Part shown: in pieces, positions 7,213 through 14,879 of the stretch
How the letters are laid out: each line of letters begins with the position of its first letter
How positions within the stretch are numbered: the first letter of the stretch is position 1
Assembly (NCBI GenBank): GCA_900550525.1
Contig: URSN01000008.1
Location: 1 to 30,391 of the forward strand
DNA: 30,391 nt
Source of the DNA: an uncultured Eubacteriales bacterium
Lineage (GTDB): Bacteria; Bacillota; Clostridia; Christensenellales; CAG-138
Direction of reading: 5' to 3'
Translations under genes and position numbers: made by a program
The notes under the pieces: model-generated
The model's input: the letters and a program-made list of their open reading frames with translations, nothing else
What the model was told of the DNA's origin: nothing
The model's database searches: none

Positions 7213-7926
7213 ATGGGCAGGGAGCGCTGTGTGGACGGGCTGATGAACGCCGTCAACGTCTTCATTCTGCTGATGATCGTGCTGCTGTACGTGGTGACGG
7301 GCACGGGGCTTGGCGACGACGCGGTAGCCGCGCTCTCGTCCGGCACGATCTACCGCGGCGGCGGGGAGGGGCTCGTCGCGCTCGAATGTGCGGTGAGCTG
7401 GGACGCGCAGGCGCTGCCGGACATGCTCGAGCTGCTGCGCGAGCGCGGCGTGCGCATCACGTTTTTTGTCAGCGGGGAGTGGGCCAGCCGCAACGAGGCG
7501 CTGCTTTTGCGCATGGCCGCCGACGGGCACGAGATCGGCACCATGGGCTACATGCCCATGCTCGACGGGGATGAGACGCTCATCCGCTCCGACCTGGAGG
7601 CGTCCGCCGCCGTCATCTCGGCCACGACGGGCGTGCGCCCGGCGTATTACTATTCCGGCCTGCGCGACCGCGCGGTATCGCTGCGCGCGGCGGACGCGCT
7701 GGACATGACGCATGTGCTCTGCTCGTGCGACCTGCTCTCGGCGCGCGGCAGCGCGGCGCAGATCGCCGCGCGCGCATCGGAGCGGCTGTTTGATGGAAGC
7801 ATAGTATTGTTCCAGCCGACCGCCGCGGCCGCGCAGGCACTGCCCGCCATCCTCGACGCCATCGAGGAGCAGGGGTATGCGGCGGCGACCGTCGGCGAGA
7901 TCCTGTTTGGCAAGGAGAAGGTATGA
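7213..7926 (+). CDS. ylxY: YlxY-like polysaccharide-deacetylase fold, apparently non-catalytic
   Basis: A 237-residue membrane-anchored protein: an N-terminal hydrophobic segment (about 10-30), then a NodB-type deacetylase fold recognisable from LPDMLELLRERGVRITFFV, SGEWASRNEALLLRMAADG and HEIG. The position after ylxY's usual neighbour pnp and before an M16 protease is the same as ylxY of Bacillus subtilis. The catalytic motifs are degenerate. Usual TFDDGP or TFDxxW reads LECAVSWD, HxxxH (SHGYRH) reads TMGYMPM, RPPYG reads YYYSG, and the final LMH reads LFQ. All recognisable metal-binding histidines are gone, so a binding or structural role is likely. ATG 7213 is chosen over GTG 7207 because GGAGG (7203-7207) overlaps the latter and is 5 nt before the former. 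The stop overlaps the next start (ATGA). Confidence 0.8.
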   Translation: MGRERCVDGLMNAVNVFILLMIVLLYVVTGTGLGDDAVAALSSGTIYRGGGEGLVALECAVSWDAQALPDMLELLRERGVRITFFVSGEWASRNEALLLRMAADGHEIGTMGYMPMLDGDETLIRSDLEASAAVISATTGVRPAYYYSGLRDRAVSLRAADALDMTHVLCSCDLLSARGSAAQIAARASERLFDGSIVLFQPTAAAAQALPAILDAIEEQGYAAATVGEILFGKEKV

Positions 7927-9179
7927 CAAAGATCGTAAAACTGCAAAACGGCGTGCGCGTGGCGATGGAGCGGATGGAACACGTTCGCTCCGTTTCCGTC
8001 GGCGTCTGGATCAACACCGGTTCCGTGCGCGAGGGGGCGGACGAGGGCGGCGCCTCGCACTTCATCGAGCACATGGCCTTCAAGGGCACGCCCACGCGCA
8101 CGGCGGAGCAGATCGCCGCGGAGATGGACGCGGTGGGCGGGAGCATCAACGCGTTCACGTCCAAGGAGTGCACCTGCTTTTACGCCAAGGTGCTCGACGA
8201 GGACCTGCCGCTGGCGGTGGACGTGCTGCTGGACATCGCGTTTCGCGCCTCATTCGACCCGGAGGAGCTCGAGCGCGAGAAGCGCGTCATCACCGAGGAG
8301 ATCCTGATGACGGAGGACTCCCCGGAGGATCTGACGGCCGAGCGCGCCAACGCGCTCTTCTTCGACGGCCACCCGCTGGCCCGGCCCATCCTCGGCACGC
8401 GCGAGAGCGTCGCCGCGTTCGACCGCGGCCGGCTGCTCGCCTACCGCGGCGCGCACTACACCGCGGCCAACACGGTCGTCGCCTGCGCGGGCCATTTTTC
8501 CGAGCAGGCGCTGCTCGCCCTGCTCGAGGACAAGCTCGCCCTGCCCGGCGGCGCGCCCGCGCCGCAGCTTGCCGGGGGCTTCCCGGGCGGCGCTCGGGCC
8601 GAATGCCTGCAAAAGGACATCGAGCAGGTGCACCTGACGCTGATGCTGCCCGGCTTTGCGCGCGAGTCGGACGGGCAGTACCCGCTCGCAATCCTCTCCA
8701 ACATCATCGGCGGCAGCATGAGCTCGCGCCTGTTCCAGAACATCCGCGAAAAGCGCGGCCTGGCCTACTCGATCTATTCCTACCCGCTCTTTTGCGCGTC
8801 CACCGGCGCGCTCGCCCTGTATGCCGGCACGGGCGGGGAGCAGGCGGTGGAGGTCGTCTCGCTCATGCGCGAGGAGCTCGAGCGCATCCGCCGCGGCGGC
8901 GTCGAGCGCGCGGAATTCGAGCGGTGCAGGGCGCAGCTGCGCGTGAGCTACCTGCTGGGGCTGGAGAGCAGCGGCGCGCTGATGAACGTCATCGGCAAGA
9001 CGGCGCTTTTGCAGGAGCGCGAATATCGCATGGAGGATACCCTAAACCGCATCGAGTGTGTTACAATAGAGGATATCATGCGGATCATCCCCCTCGTGCT
9101 GGACGAGTCGCAGATGTGCGCCTCGTTCGTCGGCCGTGTGGACGGCCAGCGCGACGCCCTGCTCGCCGCGCTGCGCTGA
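7923..9179 (+). CDS. mlpA: M16 family zinc metallopeptidase (MlpA/YmxG-like)
   Basis: This 418-residue protein is related to mitochondrial processing peptidase beta and to B. subtilis MlpA (YmxG). The inverted zinc motif HFIEH (His46, Glu49, His50) is intact, followed by the third ligand in RVITEEILMTED (Glu126, at the expected distance of 76). The family segment GGSMSSRLFQNIREKRGLAYSIYS in the second half (substrate-binding region) is also present. There is no signal peptide, so it is probably cytoplasmic. AAGGAG (about 7912-7917) precedes ATG 7923, which overlaps the ylxY stop by 4 nt. The pnp-ylxY-mlpA order is conserved in Bacillota, although why these genes stay together is not known to me. 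Confidence 0.9.
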   Translation: MTKIVKLQNGVRVAMERMEHVRSVSVGVWINTGSVREGADEGGASHFIEHMAFKGTPTRTAEQIAAEMDAVGGSINAFTSKECTCFYAKVLDEDLPLAVDVLLDIAFRASFDPEELEREKRVITEEILMTEDSPEDLTAERANALFFDGHPLARPILGTRESVAAFDRGRLLAYRGAHYTAANTVVACAGHFSEQALLALLEDKLALPGGAPAPQLAGGFPGGARAECLQKDIEQVHLTLMLPGFARESDGQYPLAILSNIIGGSMSSRLFQNIREKRGLAYSIYSYPLFCASTGALALYAGTGGEQAVEVVSLMREELERIRRGGVERAEFERCRAQLRVSYLLGLESSGALMNVIGKTALLQEREYRMEDTLNRIECVTIEDIMRIIPLVLDESQMCASFVGRVDGQRDALLAALR

Positions 9180-9210
9180 GGCGCGCGGCGGTCCGCGGAA
9201 AGGAGCCGGT

Positions 9211-9576
9211 ATGGACAGGCTGGAACAGATATTCGCCATGCAGAAGGCGCTCAACGACGACATCGAGCGCCGCCGCGGCCTGCATTTCACCCAGGAGGAA
9301 TGGATCGAAAAGACCATCCTCGCCACCCTCGCCGAGCTGGCGGAGGTGCTGGAGGAGTCCAACTACAAATGGTGGAAAAACGATAAGCCCATCGACGAGG
9401 CGGCGCTCAAGGAGGAGCTGGTGGACGTGCTGCACTTTTTCGTGAGCCTGTGCCTGCGCAGCGGCATGGACGCCGAGGAGCTCTACGCCCGCTATCTCGA
9501 CAAGAACCGCGAGAATTTCGACCGGCAGTACGGCCGCTCGGCCAGGAAGGGGTACGAGGTGGAGGAGCATGGCTAA
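9211..9576 (+). CDS. Dimeric all-alpha dUTPase (MazG-like NTP hydrolase)
   Basis: A 121-residue helical protein of the dUTPase_2 / MazG-like superfamily, which hydrolyses dUTP (or related dNTPs) to the monophosphate and pyrophosphate and so limits uracil incorporation in DNA. The metal-binding pattern is visible: KTILATLAELAEVLEE (ExxE), WWKN, then KEELVDVLHFFVSLCLRSGM (ExxxD) and the conserved YLDKNRENFDRQ tail. AAAGGAG (9198-9204) is 6 nt before ATG 9211, so an upstream in-frame GTG at 9136, inside the M16 gene, is rejected. The start of the next gene lies inside its last codons. Substrate choice (dUTP versus another dNTP) is inferred from the WWK and YLxKN signatures. Confidence 0.82.
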   Translation: MDRLEQIFAMQKALNDDIERRRGLHFTQEEWIEKTILATLAELAEVLEESNYKWWKNDKPIDEAALKEELVDVLHFFVSLCLRSGMDAEELYARYLDKNRENFDRQYGRSARKGYEVEEHG

Positions 9577-10762
9577 GGCGCGCGTCCGCCTGCGCGGCAG
9601 GTTTTTCCTGCTGCTGCTCGGGCTCATCGGCTTTGCCTCGCTGATCATCGTGCTGATCGTGCGCGGCGGCGGCTTTGCGGAGGCGCGCTTTGGCGACGTG
9701 ACGGGCACCATCGCGACCACCGGTGCCATCGTGCGCGACGAAAACGCCGTATACACCGAGAAGTATGAAAAGATCATCTTCTCCGTCGTCGAGGGGCAGA
9801 CCGTGGATACCGGCGCGCAGATCGCGCAGGTGTTCAAGCGCGGCTATCAGGATGAGAGCACCGTGACGCTGCTGCGCCTGCAGCGCGAGATCTACGAGTA
9901 TCAAAAGAGCGTCATCGGCGCGGATGCGGCGGCGGGGCTTGCCGATATCGAAAACCGCATCGCGGCCGTCGAGCAGCAGATCCGCGACGCGGCGCGCGGC
10001 GCCGCGCAGGCGGACATGCTCGCGCTCGAACAGTCGCTCAAGAGCCTCCAGGCCGAGCGCACGACATACCTGAAGAGCGCCGTGCCGGCGGACGGCACGC
10101 TTTCCGCGCTCTATGCAAGCCTGGCCGAGCAGGAGCAGGCGCTGACGAGCTGGACGCGCAACATCGTCAATTCCGCCGGCCCCGGCATCGTCAGCTTCTA
10201 TTTCGACGGGTATGAGCGCGTGCTCAACGCCACGCAGCTTTCCAGCGTCAACGCCGCGCTGATCCGCAGCGTCATCAGCGGCGGCAACACCGTCACCGCG
10301 CTCGGCACGACGGCGGAAACGCCGCTCTACCGGCTCGTGCAGGGCTCAAAGTGGTACCTTGCCTTCATCACCGACGCCGCGGAGCCCATGCGCACCGCCG
10401 AAGGCGAGCAGTACTACGTCGTCTTTGACGATTATTCCACGCTCACCTATCAGGCGACCGCGCTCGCGCCGGTCGTGACCAGCTCGAGCGTGGTGAACAT
10501 CCTCGAGTTCAACGTGGACATCGGCAACTTCCTCGACGTGCGCACCGTCAAGGCGACCATCACGCACGCGGCGCAGGGGGTCATGGCGCCGCTGGAGTTC
10601 ATCGGCTTTGAGGAGGGCGCGCCCTACGTCGAGGTGCAAAGCGGCGACGCGCGCGTGCGCGTCATGGTCAACGTGCTCGCCGCCGATGAGGACAACGCCG
10701 TCGTCGCGCCGGTCAACGCGCAGGATACGCTCGTGTCCGGGCAGCGGCTGGTCAAGCCGTAA
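9569..10762 (+). CDS. HlyD-like membrane-anchored protein
   Basis: This 397-residue protein has a basic N-terminus, one transmembrane helix (about 12-33, FFLLLLGLIGFASLIIVLIV) and a large extracellular part. The latter starts with a lipoyl-like strand region (GTIATTGAIVRDENAVYTEKY ... VEGQTVDTGAQIAQVF), continues with a predicted coiled coil (about 110-170, rich in Ala, Glu, Gln, Leu) and ends in beta-rich sequence. The EGQTVDTGAQIAQV motif is the 'barrel-sandwich' turn of HlyD/biotinyl-lipoyl domains. No ABC transporter or outer partner is adjacent. It overlaps the dUTPase stop by 8 nt and precedes yggS-sepF-divIVA, so a role in envelope or division biology is possible but unproven. Confidence 0.72.
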   Translation: MAKARVRLRGRFFLLLLGLIGFASLIIVLIVRGGGFAEARFGDVTGTIATTGAIVRDENAVYTEKYEKIIFSVVEGQTVDTGAQIAQVFKRGYQDESTVTLLRLQREIYEYQKSVIGADAAAGLADIENRIAAVEQQIRDAARGAAQADMLALEQSLKSLQAERTTYLKSAVPADGTLSALYASLAEQEQALTSWTRNIVNSAGPGIVSFYFDGYERVLNATQLSSVNAALIRSVISGGNTVTALGTTAETPLYRLVQGSKWYLAFITDAAEPMRTAEGEQYYVVFDDYSTLTYQATALAPVVTSSSVVNILEFNVDIGNFLDVRTVKATITHAAQGVMAPLEFIGFEEGAPYVEVQSGDARVRVMVNVLAADEDNAVVAPVNAQDTLVSGQRLVKP

Positions 10763-10788
10763 ATGGGCCAAGGAGGCGGAGAAACGGT

Positions 10789-11529
10789 ATGAACGGACGG
10801 GATCAGGCGGCGCCGGCCGCCGATGAAGCGGAAGCGATCGCCGCGCGCCTTGCCGATGTGCGCGCGCGCATGGCGCGCGCCTGCGCCGCCGCAGGGCGGC
10901 GCGCGGAGGACGTGCGCCTCATCGCCGTGACCAAATTCGTCGAGCAGGCGCGCATCGCGCCGGCCCTTGCCGCGGGCGTGACGGACGTGGGGGAGAACCG
11001 CGCGCAGGAGCTTACGGAAAAGTTAACTTTTTTTGAACAGCACGGCTGTACGGTCCATTTCATTGGACAACTGCAAACGAATAAGATAAAATACGTTTGT
11101 GGCGCGGCGGCGCTCATCCATTCGGTGGACAGGCTTCCGCTTGCGCAGCAGCTGCAGCGGCGCGCGGCCGCGCTGGGCGTGGTGCAGGACGTGCTGCTGC
11201 AGGTGAACATCGGCGCGGAAGCGCAAAAAGGCGGCGTGGCGGCGGATGAGGCGCTCCGGCTGCTCGACGAGGCGGCCGTGATGGATCACCTGCGCGTGCG
11301 CGGCTTTATGTGTGTCCCGCCGGCGCTGCCGGAGGCGGACGCGGTGCGGCCGTACTTTGCGGCGCTGCGCGGCCTGCTCGAGCGGGCCGGCGCCGTGCAT
11401 CCCGAACTGCCGCTTACGGAGCTGTCCATGGGCATGACGCACGATTTTGAAGCGGCCATATGCGAGGGAGCGACGATGGTGCGCGTGGGCACGGGCATCT
11501 TTGGCCCCCGCAGGATGAGTCAGGTTTGA
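10789..11529 (+). CDS. yggS: PLP homeostasis protein YggS/YlmE family
   Basis: A 246-residue single-domain fold-type III PLP-binding protein that buffers pyridoxal phosphate and affects amino-acid homeostasis (PROSC/PLPBP family). PLP-binding Lys is in RLIAVTKF (about residue 49). Other family motifs are GVTDVGENRAQEL, HFIGQLQTNKIK, LMQVNI-like LLQVNIGAEAQKGG, LSMGMTHDFEAAI and VRVGTGIFGPR (phosphate-binding end). The N-terminal 15 residues are an acidic extension. AGGAGG (10771-10776) is 12 nt before ATG 10789. It sits directly upstream of sepF, as ylmE does in B. subtilis. A stretch near 11020-11100 is markedly A/T-rich compared with the rest and holds a promoter-like sequence. Confidence 0.93.
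   Translation: MNGRDQAAPAADEAEAIAARLADVRARMARACAAAGRRAEDVRLIAVTKFVEQARIAPALAAGVTDVGENRAQELTEKLTFFEQHGCTVHFIGQLQTNKIKYVCGAAALIHSVDRLPLAQQLQRRAAALGVVQDVLLQVNIGAEAQKGGVAADEALRLLDEAAVMDHLRVRGFMCVPPALPEADAVRPYFAALRGLLERAGAVHPELPLTELSMGMTHDFEAAICEGATMVRVGTGIFGPRRMSQV
11063..11092 (+). promoter_or_regulatory. Candidate internal promoter in yggS
   Basis: TTGGAC (11063-11068), an 18-nt spacer and TAAAAT (11087-11092) lie inside an A/T-rich island in the coding sequence. They could drive sepF-divIVA separately. The same bases encode the conserved HFIGQLQTNKIKY motif, so the match may be incidental. Confidence 0.3.
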
Positions 11530-11586
11530 TCCCACCGCCTCGGGCGGCGGGGGATATATGGAACGATTTGGATCGGAGGGGACTGG

Positions 11587-12063
11587 ATGGCGAGCCTGTA
11601 CAACAAATTCCTCGATTTCATCGGCATCGAGGAGACGGACGACGTGGACGACGAGGACGAATACTACCGTGAGGAGCCGCCCGCGCGCCGGGGGAGCGAC
11701 AACGTCGTAAACTTCAACAACCGCTCCGCGGCCGCGCCCGCGCCGCGGCGCGCGCAGCATGACCGCGCGCAGCAGCACCAGGCGGGCGGCCTGCCCGTCT
11801 CCGGCGGCATGAAGATGATCGTCTACCATCCCGTCAGCTACGAGGATACGCAGAACATCATCGACAACATCAAAAACCGCAAGCCCGTCATCGTCAACAT
11901 GGAGGAGCTGGAGATCGAGTGCGCGCAGCGCATCCTGGACTTCCTCTCCGGCGCCGTCTACGCGCTCAACGGCACCATGTCCAAGATCTCCCGCGGCATT
12001 TTCGTCGTCGCGCCCAACAACTACGACGTGGTGGGCAACGGCGAGGACGAGTACGACATGTAA
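11587..12063 (+). CDS. sepF: Cell division protein SepF
   Basis: SepF tethers FtsZ to the membrane and helps septum formation in gram-positive bacteria. The 158 residues have the expected layout: an N-terminal amphipathic membrane-binding helix (MASLYNKFLDFIGI), an acidic then Arg/Gln/Ala-rich linker (about 16-75), and a C-terminal SepF domain (about 76-150) with HPVSYEDTQNIIDNIKN, KPVIVNMEELE, AQRILDFLSGAVYALNG and the final ISRGIFVVAPNNYDV. GGAGGGG (11576-11582) is 4 nt before ATG 11587. No ylmG/ylmH homologue separates it from the DivIVA-like gene, unlike in B. subtilis. Confidence 0.95.
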   Translation: MASLYNKFLDFIGIEETDDVDDEDEYYREEPPARRGSDNVVNFNNRSAAAPAPRRAQHDRAQQHQAGGLPVSGGMKMIVYHPVSYEDTQNIIDNIKNRKPVIVNMEELEIECAQRILDFLSGAVYALNGTMSKISRGIFVVAPNNYDVVGNGEDEYDM

Positions 12064-12078
12064 GCGCGGAGCCGCAGC

Positions 12079-12795
12079 ATGATCAGCATCGACGATATCG
12101 TCAAAAAGGAATTTTCCCGCTCGTTCCTGGGCTACGACATGCGCGAGGTGGACCTGTTCCTCGACGCGATCATCGAGCAGCTCGAGGCCGACGAGCGCGA
12201 GCGGCAGGAGATGCTGACCGCCATGGAGTATCTGCTGCGCGAGCTGGAGCAGTTCGACGATATCGCGGGCGATGCGGACAGGCAGCTGCGCGAATCGGTC
12301 GAGGCGGTGCGCCGCGCCGCCGCGCCGCGCACGCGCGCGGTGCACGTCAACCCGGTCGAGCCCCCGGCTGCCCCGGCCGCGGAGCCCGCGCCGGAGGAGG
12401 CGGGGGAGGCGGTCGTGCTCGAGGAATACGAGGTGTACGCCGCCGCGCCGCAGGACGAAGCGCCCATGGCGCAGGCGGAATCGGCGCAGCAGCCGGACGA
12501 ACCCGCGCCGCAGGCGGAAGAGGATGAACCCGCGTCCGCGCCGGAGCAGGACGCGCCTGCGCCGGAGACGGAGCAGGACGCGCCCGCCGCGCAGCCGGAC
12601 GAACCCGTGTCCGCGCCGGAACAGGATGCGCCCGCGCCGCAGGAGGAAGGGCCCGCGCCCGCGGAAGCGTCCGCCGCGCAGGAGCGCGAAGCGCCCGCAG
12701 ACGAGCCGGTTCCCGTGGAGGAACAGCCCGCGCCCGCGGAAGCGTCCGCCGCGCAGGCGGATGAGCCCGGGGCGCGGCAGGCGCAGGACGGCTGA
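12079..12795 (+). CDS. DivIVA-like protein with long acidic Pro/Ala/Glu repeat tail
   Basis: The first ~65 residues match the DivIVA lipid-binding and coiled-coil start (FSRSFLGYDMREVDLFLDAI, then a helix to about residue 70). DivIVA marks negatively curved membrane at poles and septa. From about residue 90 to the end (238) the protein turns into a low-complexity Pro/Ala/Glu/Asp/Gln tail built from repeats such as PDEPAPQ, SAPEQDAPAP and PAPAEASAAQ. At DNA level two exact 32-nt copies lie at 12651-12682 and 12726-12757 (75-nt, 25-codon period). The usual DivIVA C-terminal coiled coil is missing or very short. The gene follows sepF with 15 nt between and ends at a strong terminator, so it belongs to the yggS-sepF unit. 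Confidence 0.8.
   Translation: MISIDDIVKKEFSRSFLGYDMREVDLFLDAIIEQLEADERERQEMLTAMEYLLRELEQFDDIAGDADRQLRESVEAVRRAAAPRTRAVHVNPVEPPAAPAAEPAPEEAGEAVVLEEYEVYAAAPQDEAPMAQAESAQQPDEPAPQAEEDEPASAPEQDAPAPETEQDAPAAQPDEPVSAPEQDAPAPQEEGPAPAEASAAQEREAPADEPVPVEEQPAPAEASAAQADEPGARQAQDG
12651..12757 (+). repeat. In-frame 32-nt direct repeats in the divIVA-like tail
   Basis: Identical 32-nt segments start at 12651 and 12726, encoding PAPAEASAAQ twice. A second pair of related blocks (GTCCGCGCCGG at 12534 and 12609) has the same 75-nt spacing. The tail probably grew by tandem duplication and can vary in length by slippage or recombination. Confidence 0.85.
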
Positions 12796-12814
12796 GACGG
12801 GGATGCCGCTTTGG

Positions 12815-12846
12815 CGCCCTCTGCCCGCGCAGAGGGCGTAATTTTG
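12815..12846 (+). terminator. Terminator after divIVA-like gene
   Basis: A perfect 10-bp stem, CGCCCTCTGC (12815-12824) with GCAGAGGGCG (12829-12838), and loop CCGC are followed by TAATTTTG. Confidence 0.88.
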
Positions 12847-12869
12847 TGGCGAAGGCGGCACAAATGCTG

Positions 12870-12898
12870 TTGACAAACGGCGGCGCAGCCGATACAAT
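12870..12898 (+). promoter_or_regulatory. Strong sigma-A promoter of yceD-rpmF
   Basis: A perfect TTGACA (12870-12875), a 17-nt spacer and TACAAT (12893-12898) predict a start near 12905, 24 nt before the yceD ATG. Confidence 0.88.
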
Positions 12899-12928
12899 AA
12901 GTGACGGTCGTATTTTGGAGGCATGCCG

Positions 12929-13432
12929 ATGGAATTGCAGCTCGCAGCCGCGCTCAAGCAGCCGGGCGAATCGTTTTCCTTCGCGCTGGAGGAGCCGGTC
13001 GGGCCGCAGCCGTTCGGCGGCCGCACGGTGGCGTTTGCCGCGCCGCTGTCGGTCACGGGGCGGTATGTGTTCGACGGCAAGGCCGTCGCCGTGGAGGGCA
13101 CGGCGCGCACCTGCCTGCGCTCGGTCTGCGCCCGCTGCGCCGAACCCTTTGAGGAACCGTTCGCGTTCCGCTTTTCGGAGCGGTTCGTCAAGGCGTCCGA
13201 GCAGGGGGCGGATGAGGAGAGCTATCTCTACGAGGGCAGCGTGCTCTCGCTCACGCAGGCGGTGATGGACAACCTGTTCCTGCAGCTGCCGCTCACGAGC
13301 GTCTGCCGGCCGGACTGCAAGGGGCTGTGCCCCGTGTGCGGCGTCAACCGCAACCATACGGCCTGCAACTGCGCGCCGGCGCGGCCCGCCGGGCCGTTCG
13401 CCGCGCTGCATGACTTTGGCAACGAACGATAA
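12929..13432 (+). CDS. yceD: DUF177 / YceD-type protein, 23S rRNA accumulation
   Basis: A 167-residue member of the DUF177 (YceD) family, which is linked to accumulation of large-subunit rRNA and almost always precedes rpmF. Family marks are the central CLRSVCARCAEPFEEP and the C-terminal DNLFLQLPLTSVCRPDCKGL with CPVCGVNRNHTACNC, a likely zinc site. Two ATGs are in frame at 12923 and 12929. GGAGG (12917-12921) is only 1 nt from the first but 7 nt from the second, so 12929 is chosen. It is the first gene after a strong promoter and is separated from rpmF by 12 nt. Confidence 0.9.
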   Translation: MELQLAAALKQPGESFSFALEEPVGPQPFGGRTVAFAAPLSVTGRYVFDGKAVAVEGTARTCLRSVCARCAEPFEEPFAFRFSERFVKASEQGADEESYLYEGSVLSLTQAVMDNLFLQLPLTSVCRPDCKGLCPVCGVNRNHTACNCAPARPAGPFAALHDFGNER

Positions 13433-13444
13433 GGAGGTGGGACC

Positions 13445-13645
13445 ATGGCCGTACCCAAGAGAAAAACTTCAAAGGCCAGGCGGGATTCCCGCAGGGCGAA
13501 CAACTTCAAGCTCGCACAGCCGAACCTGACGGAGTGCCCGCAGTGCCACGCGCTCAAGCCGTCGCACACCGTCTGCAAGACCTGTGGGTACTACGATGGC
13601 AAGCTCGTCATCGATATGGACGCAAAGGAAAAGAAGAACGCGTGA
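13445..13645 (+). CDS. rpmF: 50S ribosomal protein L32
   Basis: L32 is a small large-subunit protein. The 66 residues start with MAVPKRKTSKARRDSRRAN, as in almost all L32 proteins, and carry the zinc-ribbon form CPQC...CKTCG (about residues 32-49), so this is the C+ paralogue. The strong Shine-Dalgarno AAGGAGG overlaps the end of yceD, 6 nt before ATG 13445. The upstream yceD and downstream plsX are the usual neighbours. Confidence 0.97.
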   Translation: MAVPKRKTSKARRDSRRANNFKLAQPNLTECPQCHALKPSHTVCKTCGYYDGKLVIDMDAKEKKNA

Positions 13646-13685
13646 GCGCGCGCCTTTTCCCTGCGCCCTGACCCCTTTTGCACAG

Positions 13686-13716
13686 AGACTTTCATCCCGC
13701 GGGTGAGGGTCTTTTT
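13686..13716 (+). terminator. Terminator after rpmF
   Basis: An 11-bp stem with three G-U pairs, GACTTTCATCC (13687-13697) with GGGTGAGGGTC (13701-13711), and loop CGC are followed by TTTTT. It separates ribosomal from lipid genes, although plsX has no obvious promoter of its own and may depend on readthrough. Confidence 0.75.
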
Positions 13717-13776
13717 CCATTTGTTTGCCCACCGGCCGGCGGGGCGGCCGGCCGGGGTCCGGAGGAGGGACGGAGC

Positions 13777-14781
13777 ATGAGGATTGCCATAGACGTCATG
13801 GGCGGCGACCACGCGCCGGACGCAACGATCGAGGGGTGCCTAGCCGCGCGCGCGCATCTGCGGCCGGATACGGAGCTGCTGCTCTTTGGCGACGAGCGGG
13901 CCATCCGCGGCGGCCTGGGCGGCGGGTTGCCGGATGCGTTCCGCGTGACGGCCACCAGCGAGGTCATCGGCTGCGACGAATCGCCCACGCGCGCCATCCG
14001 CGCCAAGGCGGATTCCTCCCTCGTGCGCGCGGTGCGCGCCGTGGCGGATGGGGAGGCGGAGTGCGTCGTGTCCGCGGGCAGCACGGGCGCGCTGCTTGCG
14101 GCGGCCACGCTCATCATCCGCCGCATCGAGGGCGTGAAGCGCCCGGCGCTTGCGCCGCTGCTGCCCACGGTGACGGGCGGGCGCGCGCTGCTGATCGACA
14201 GCGGGGCCAATACGGACTGCAAGCCGGTCTATCTGCAGCAGTTCGCGCTCATGGGCGCGGCGTACATGGCCTGCGTGCAGGGCGTGGAAAACCCGCGCGT
14301 CGGCCTGCTGAGCAACGGCGCCGAAGCGGAGAAGGGGAACGCGCTCACCCGCGCGGCCCACGCGCTGCTGCTGGAAACGCCCGTGCGCTTTACGGGCAAC
14401 TGCGAGGCGCGCGAGGCGCTCATGGGCGGCGTGGACGTGCTCGGGTGCGACGGGTTCGACGGGAACGTGCTGCTCAAGGGCATCGAGGGCGCGGTGGCCG
14501 CGATGATGGCCATGCTGCGCGAGGGGCTCGGCGCGTCGCTGCGCACCAAGGCCGGCGCGGCGCTCTCCCGGCCCGCGTTCCGCGCGCTCAAGCACGCGCT
14601 CGACTATACCGAGCACGGCGGCGCGCCGCTGCTGGGCGTCAGGGGCGGCGTAATCAAGGCGCACGGCAGCTCCGGCGCGCGCGCGTTTGCCAATGCGATC
14701 CTCCAGGCGGAGCGGCTGGCTGCAGGCGGCGTGACGGAGCGCATCGCCGCGGCGCTGAGCGCTTTGCCGGCCGAGGATTGA
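13777..14781 (+). CDS. plsX: Phosphate acyltransferase PlsX
   Basis: PlsX converts acyl-ACP and phosphate to acyl-phosphate, the donor for phospholipid synthesis in the PlsX/PlsY pathway. The 334-residue protein is of normal length. Family motifs are [19 protein letters not shown] at the N-terminus, [40 protein letters not shown] and [14 protein letters not shown], ending with the [22 protein letters not shown] segment. ATG 13777 follows GGAGGG (13764-13769) at 7 nt, so an in-frame GTG/TTG at 13678 within the terminator region is rejected. No fapR, fabD or fabG lies between it and acpP. Its stop codon overlaps the acpP promoter. Confidence 0.96.
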   Translation: MRIAIDVMGGDHAPDATIEGCLAARAHLRPDTELLLFGDERAIRGGLGGGLPDAFRVTATSEVIGCDESPTRAIRAKADSSLVRAVRAVADGEAECVVSAGSTGALLAAATLIIRRIEGVKRPALAPLLPTVTGGRALLIDSGANTDCKPVYLQQFALMGAAYMACVQGVENPRVGLLSNGAEAEKGNALTRAAHALLLETPVRFTGNCEAREALMGGVDVLGCDGFDGNVLLKGIEGAVAAMMAMLREGLGASLRTKAGAALSRPAFRALKHALDYTEHGGAPLLGVRGGVIKAHGSSGARAFANAILQAERLAAGGVTERIAAALSALPAED

Positions 14782-14806
14782 CATTATCGCCCGCTTCATA
14801 TAAAAT
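14778..14806 (+). promoter_or_regulatory. Sigma-A promoter of acpP, overlapping the plsX stop
   Basis: A perfect TTGACA (14778-14783) contains the plsX TGA stop. After a 17-nt spacer comes TAAAAT (14801-14806). Predicted start is near 14813, giving a leader of about 67 nt. Confidence 0.85.
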
Positions 14807-14879
14807 AACCCCGTTGCGGCGCGCCTGCCCTGCGGGCGGGAGCGGCCGCCGATCACCGGAGGACGAAGGGGAGGATACT

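Noticed and set aside
11531..11553. Hairpin CCGCC-TCG-GGCGG between yggS and sepF as a terminator
   Set aside because: The stem is only 5 bp and no T-run follows. It lies just upstream of the sepF ribosome site and more likely is incidental.
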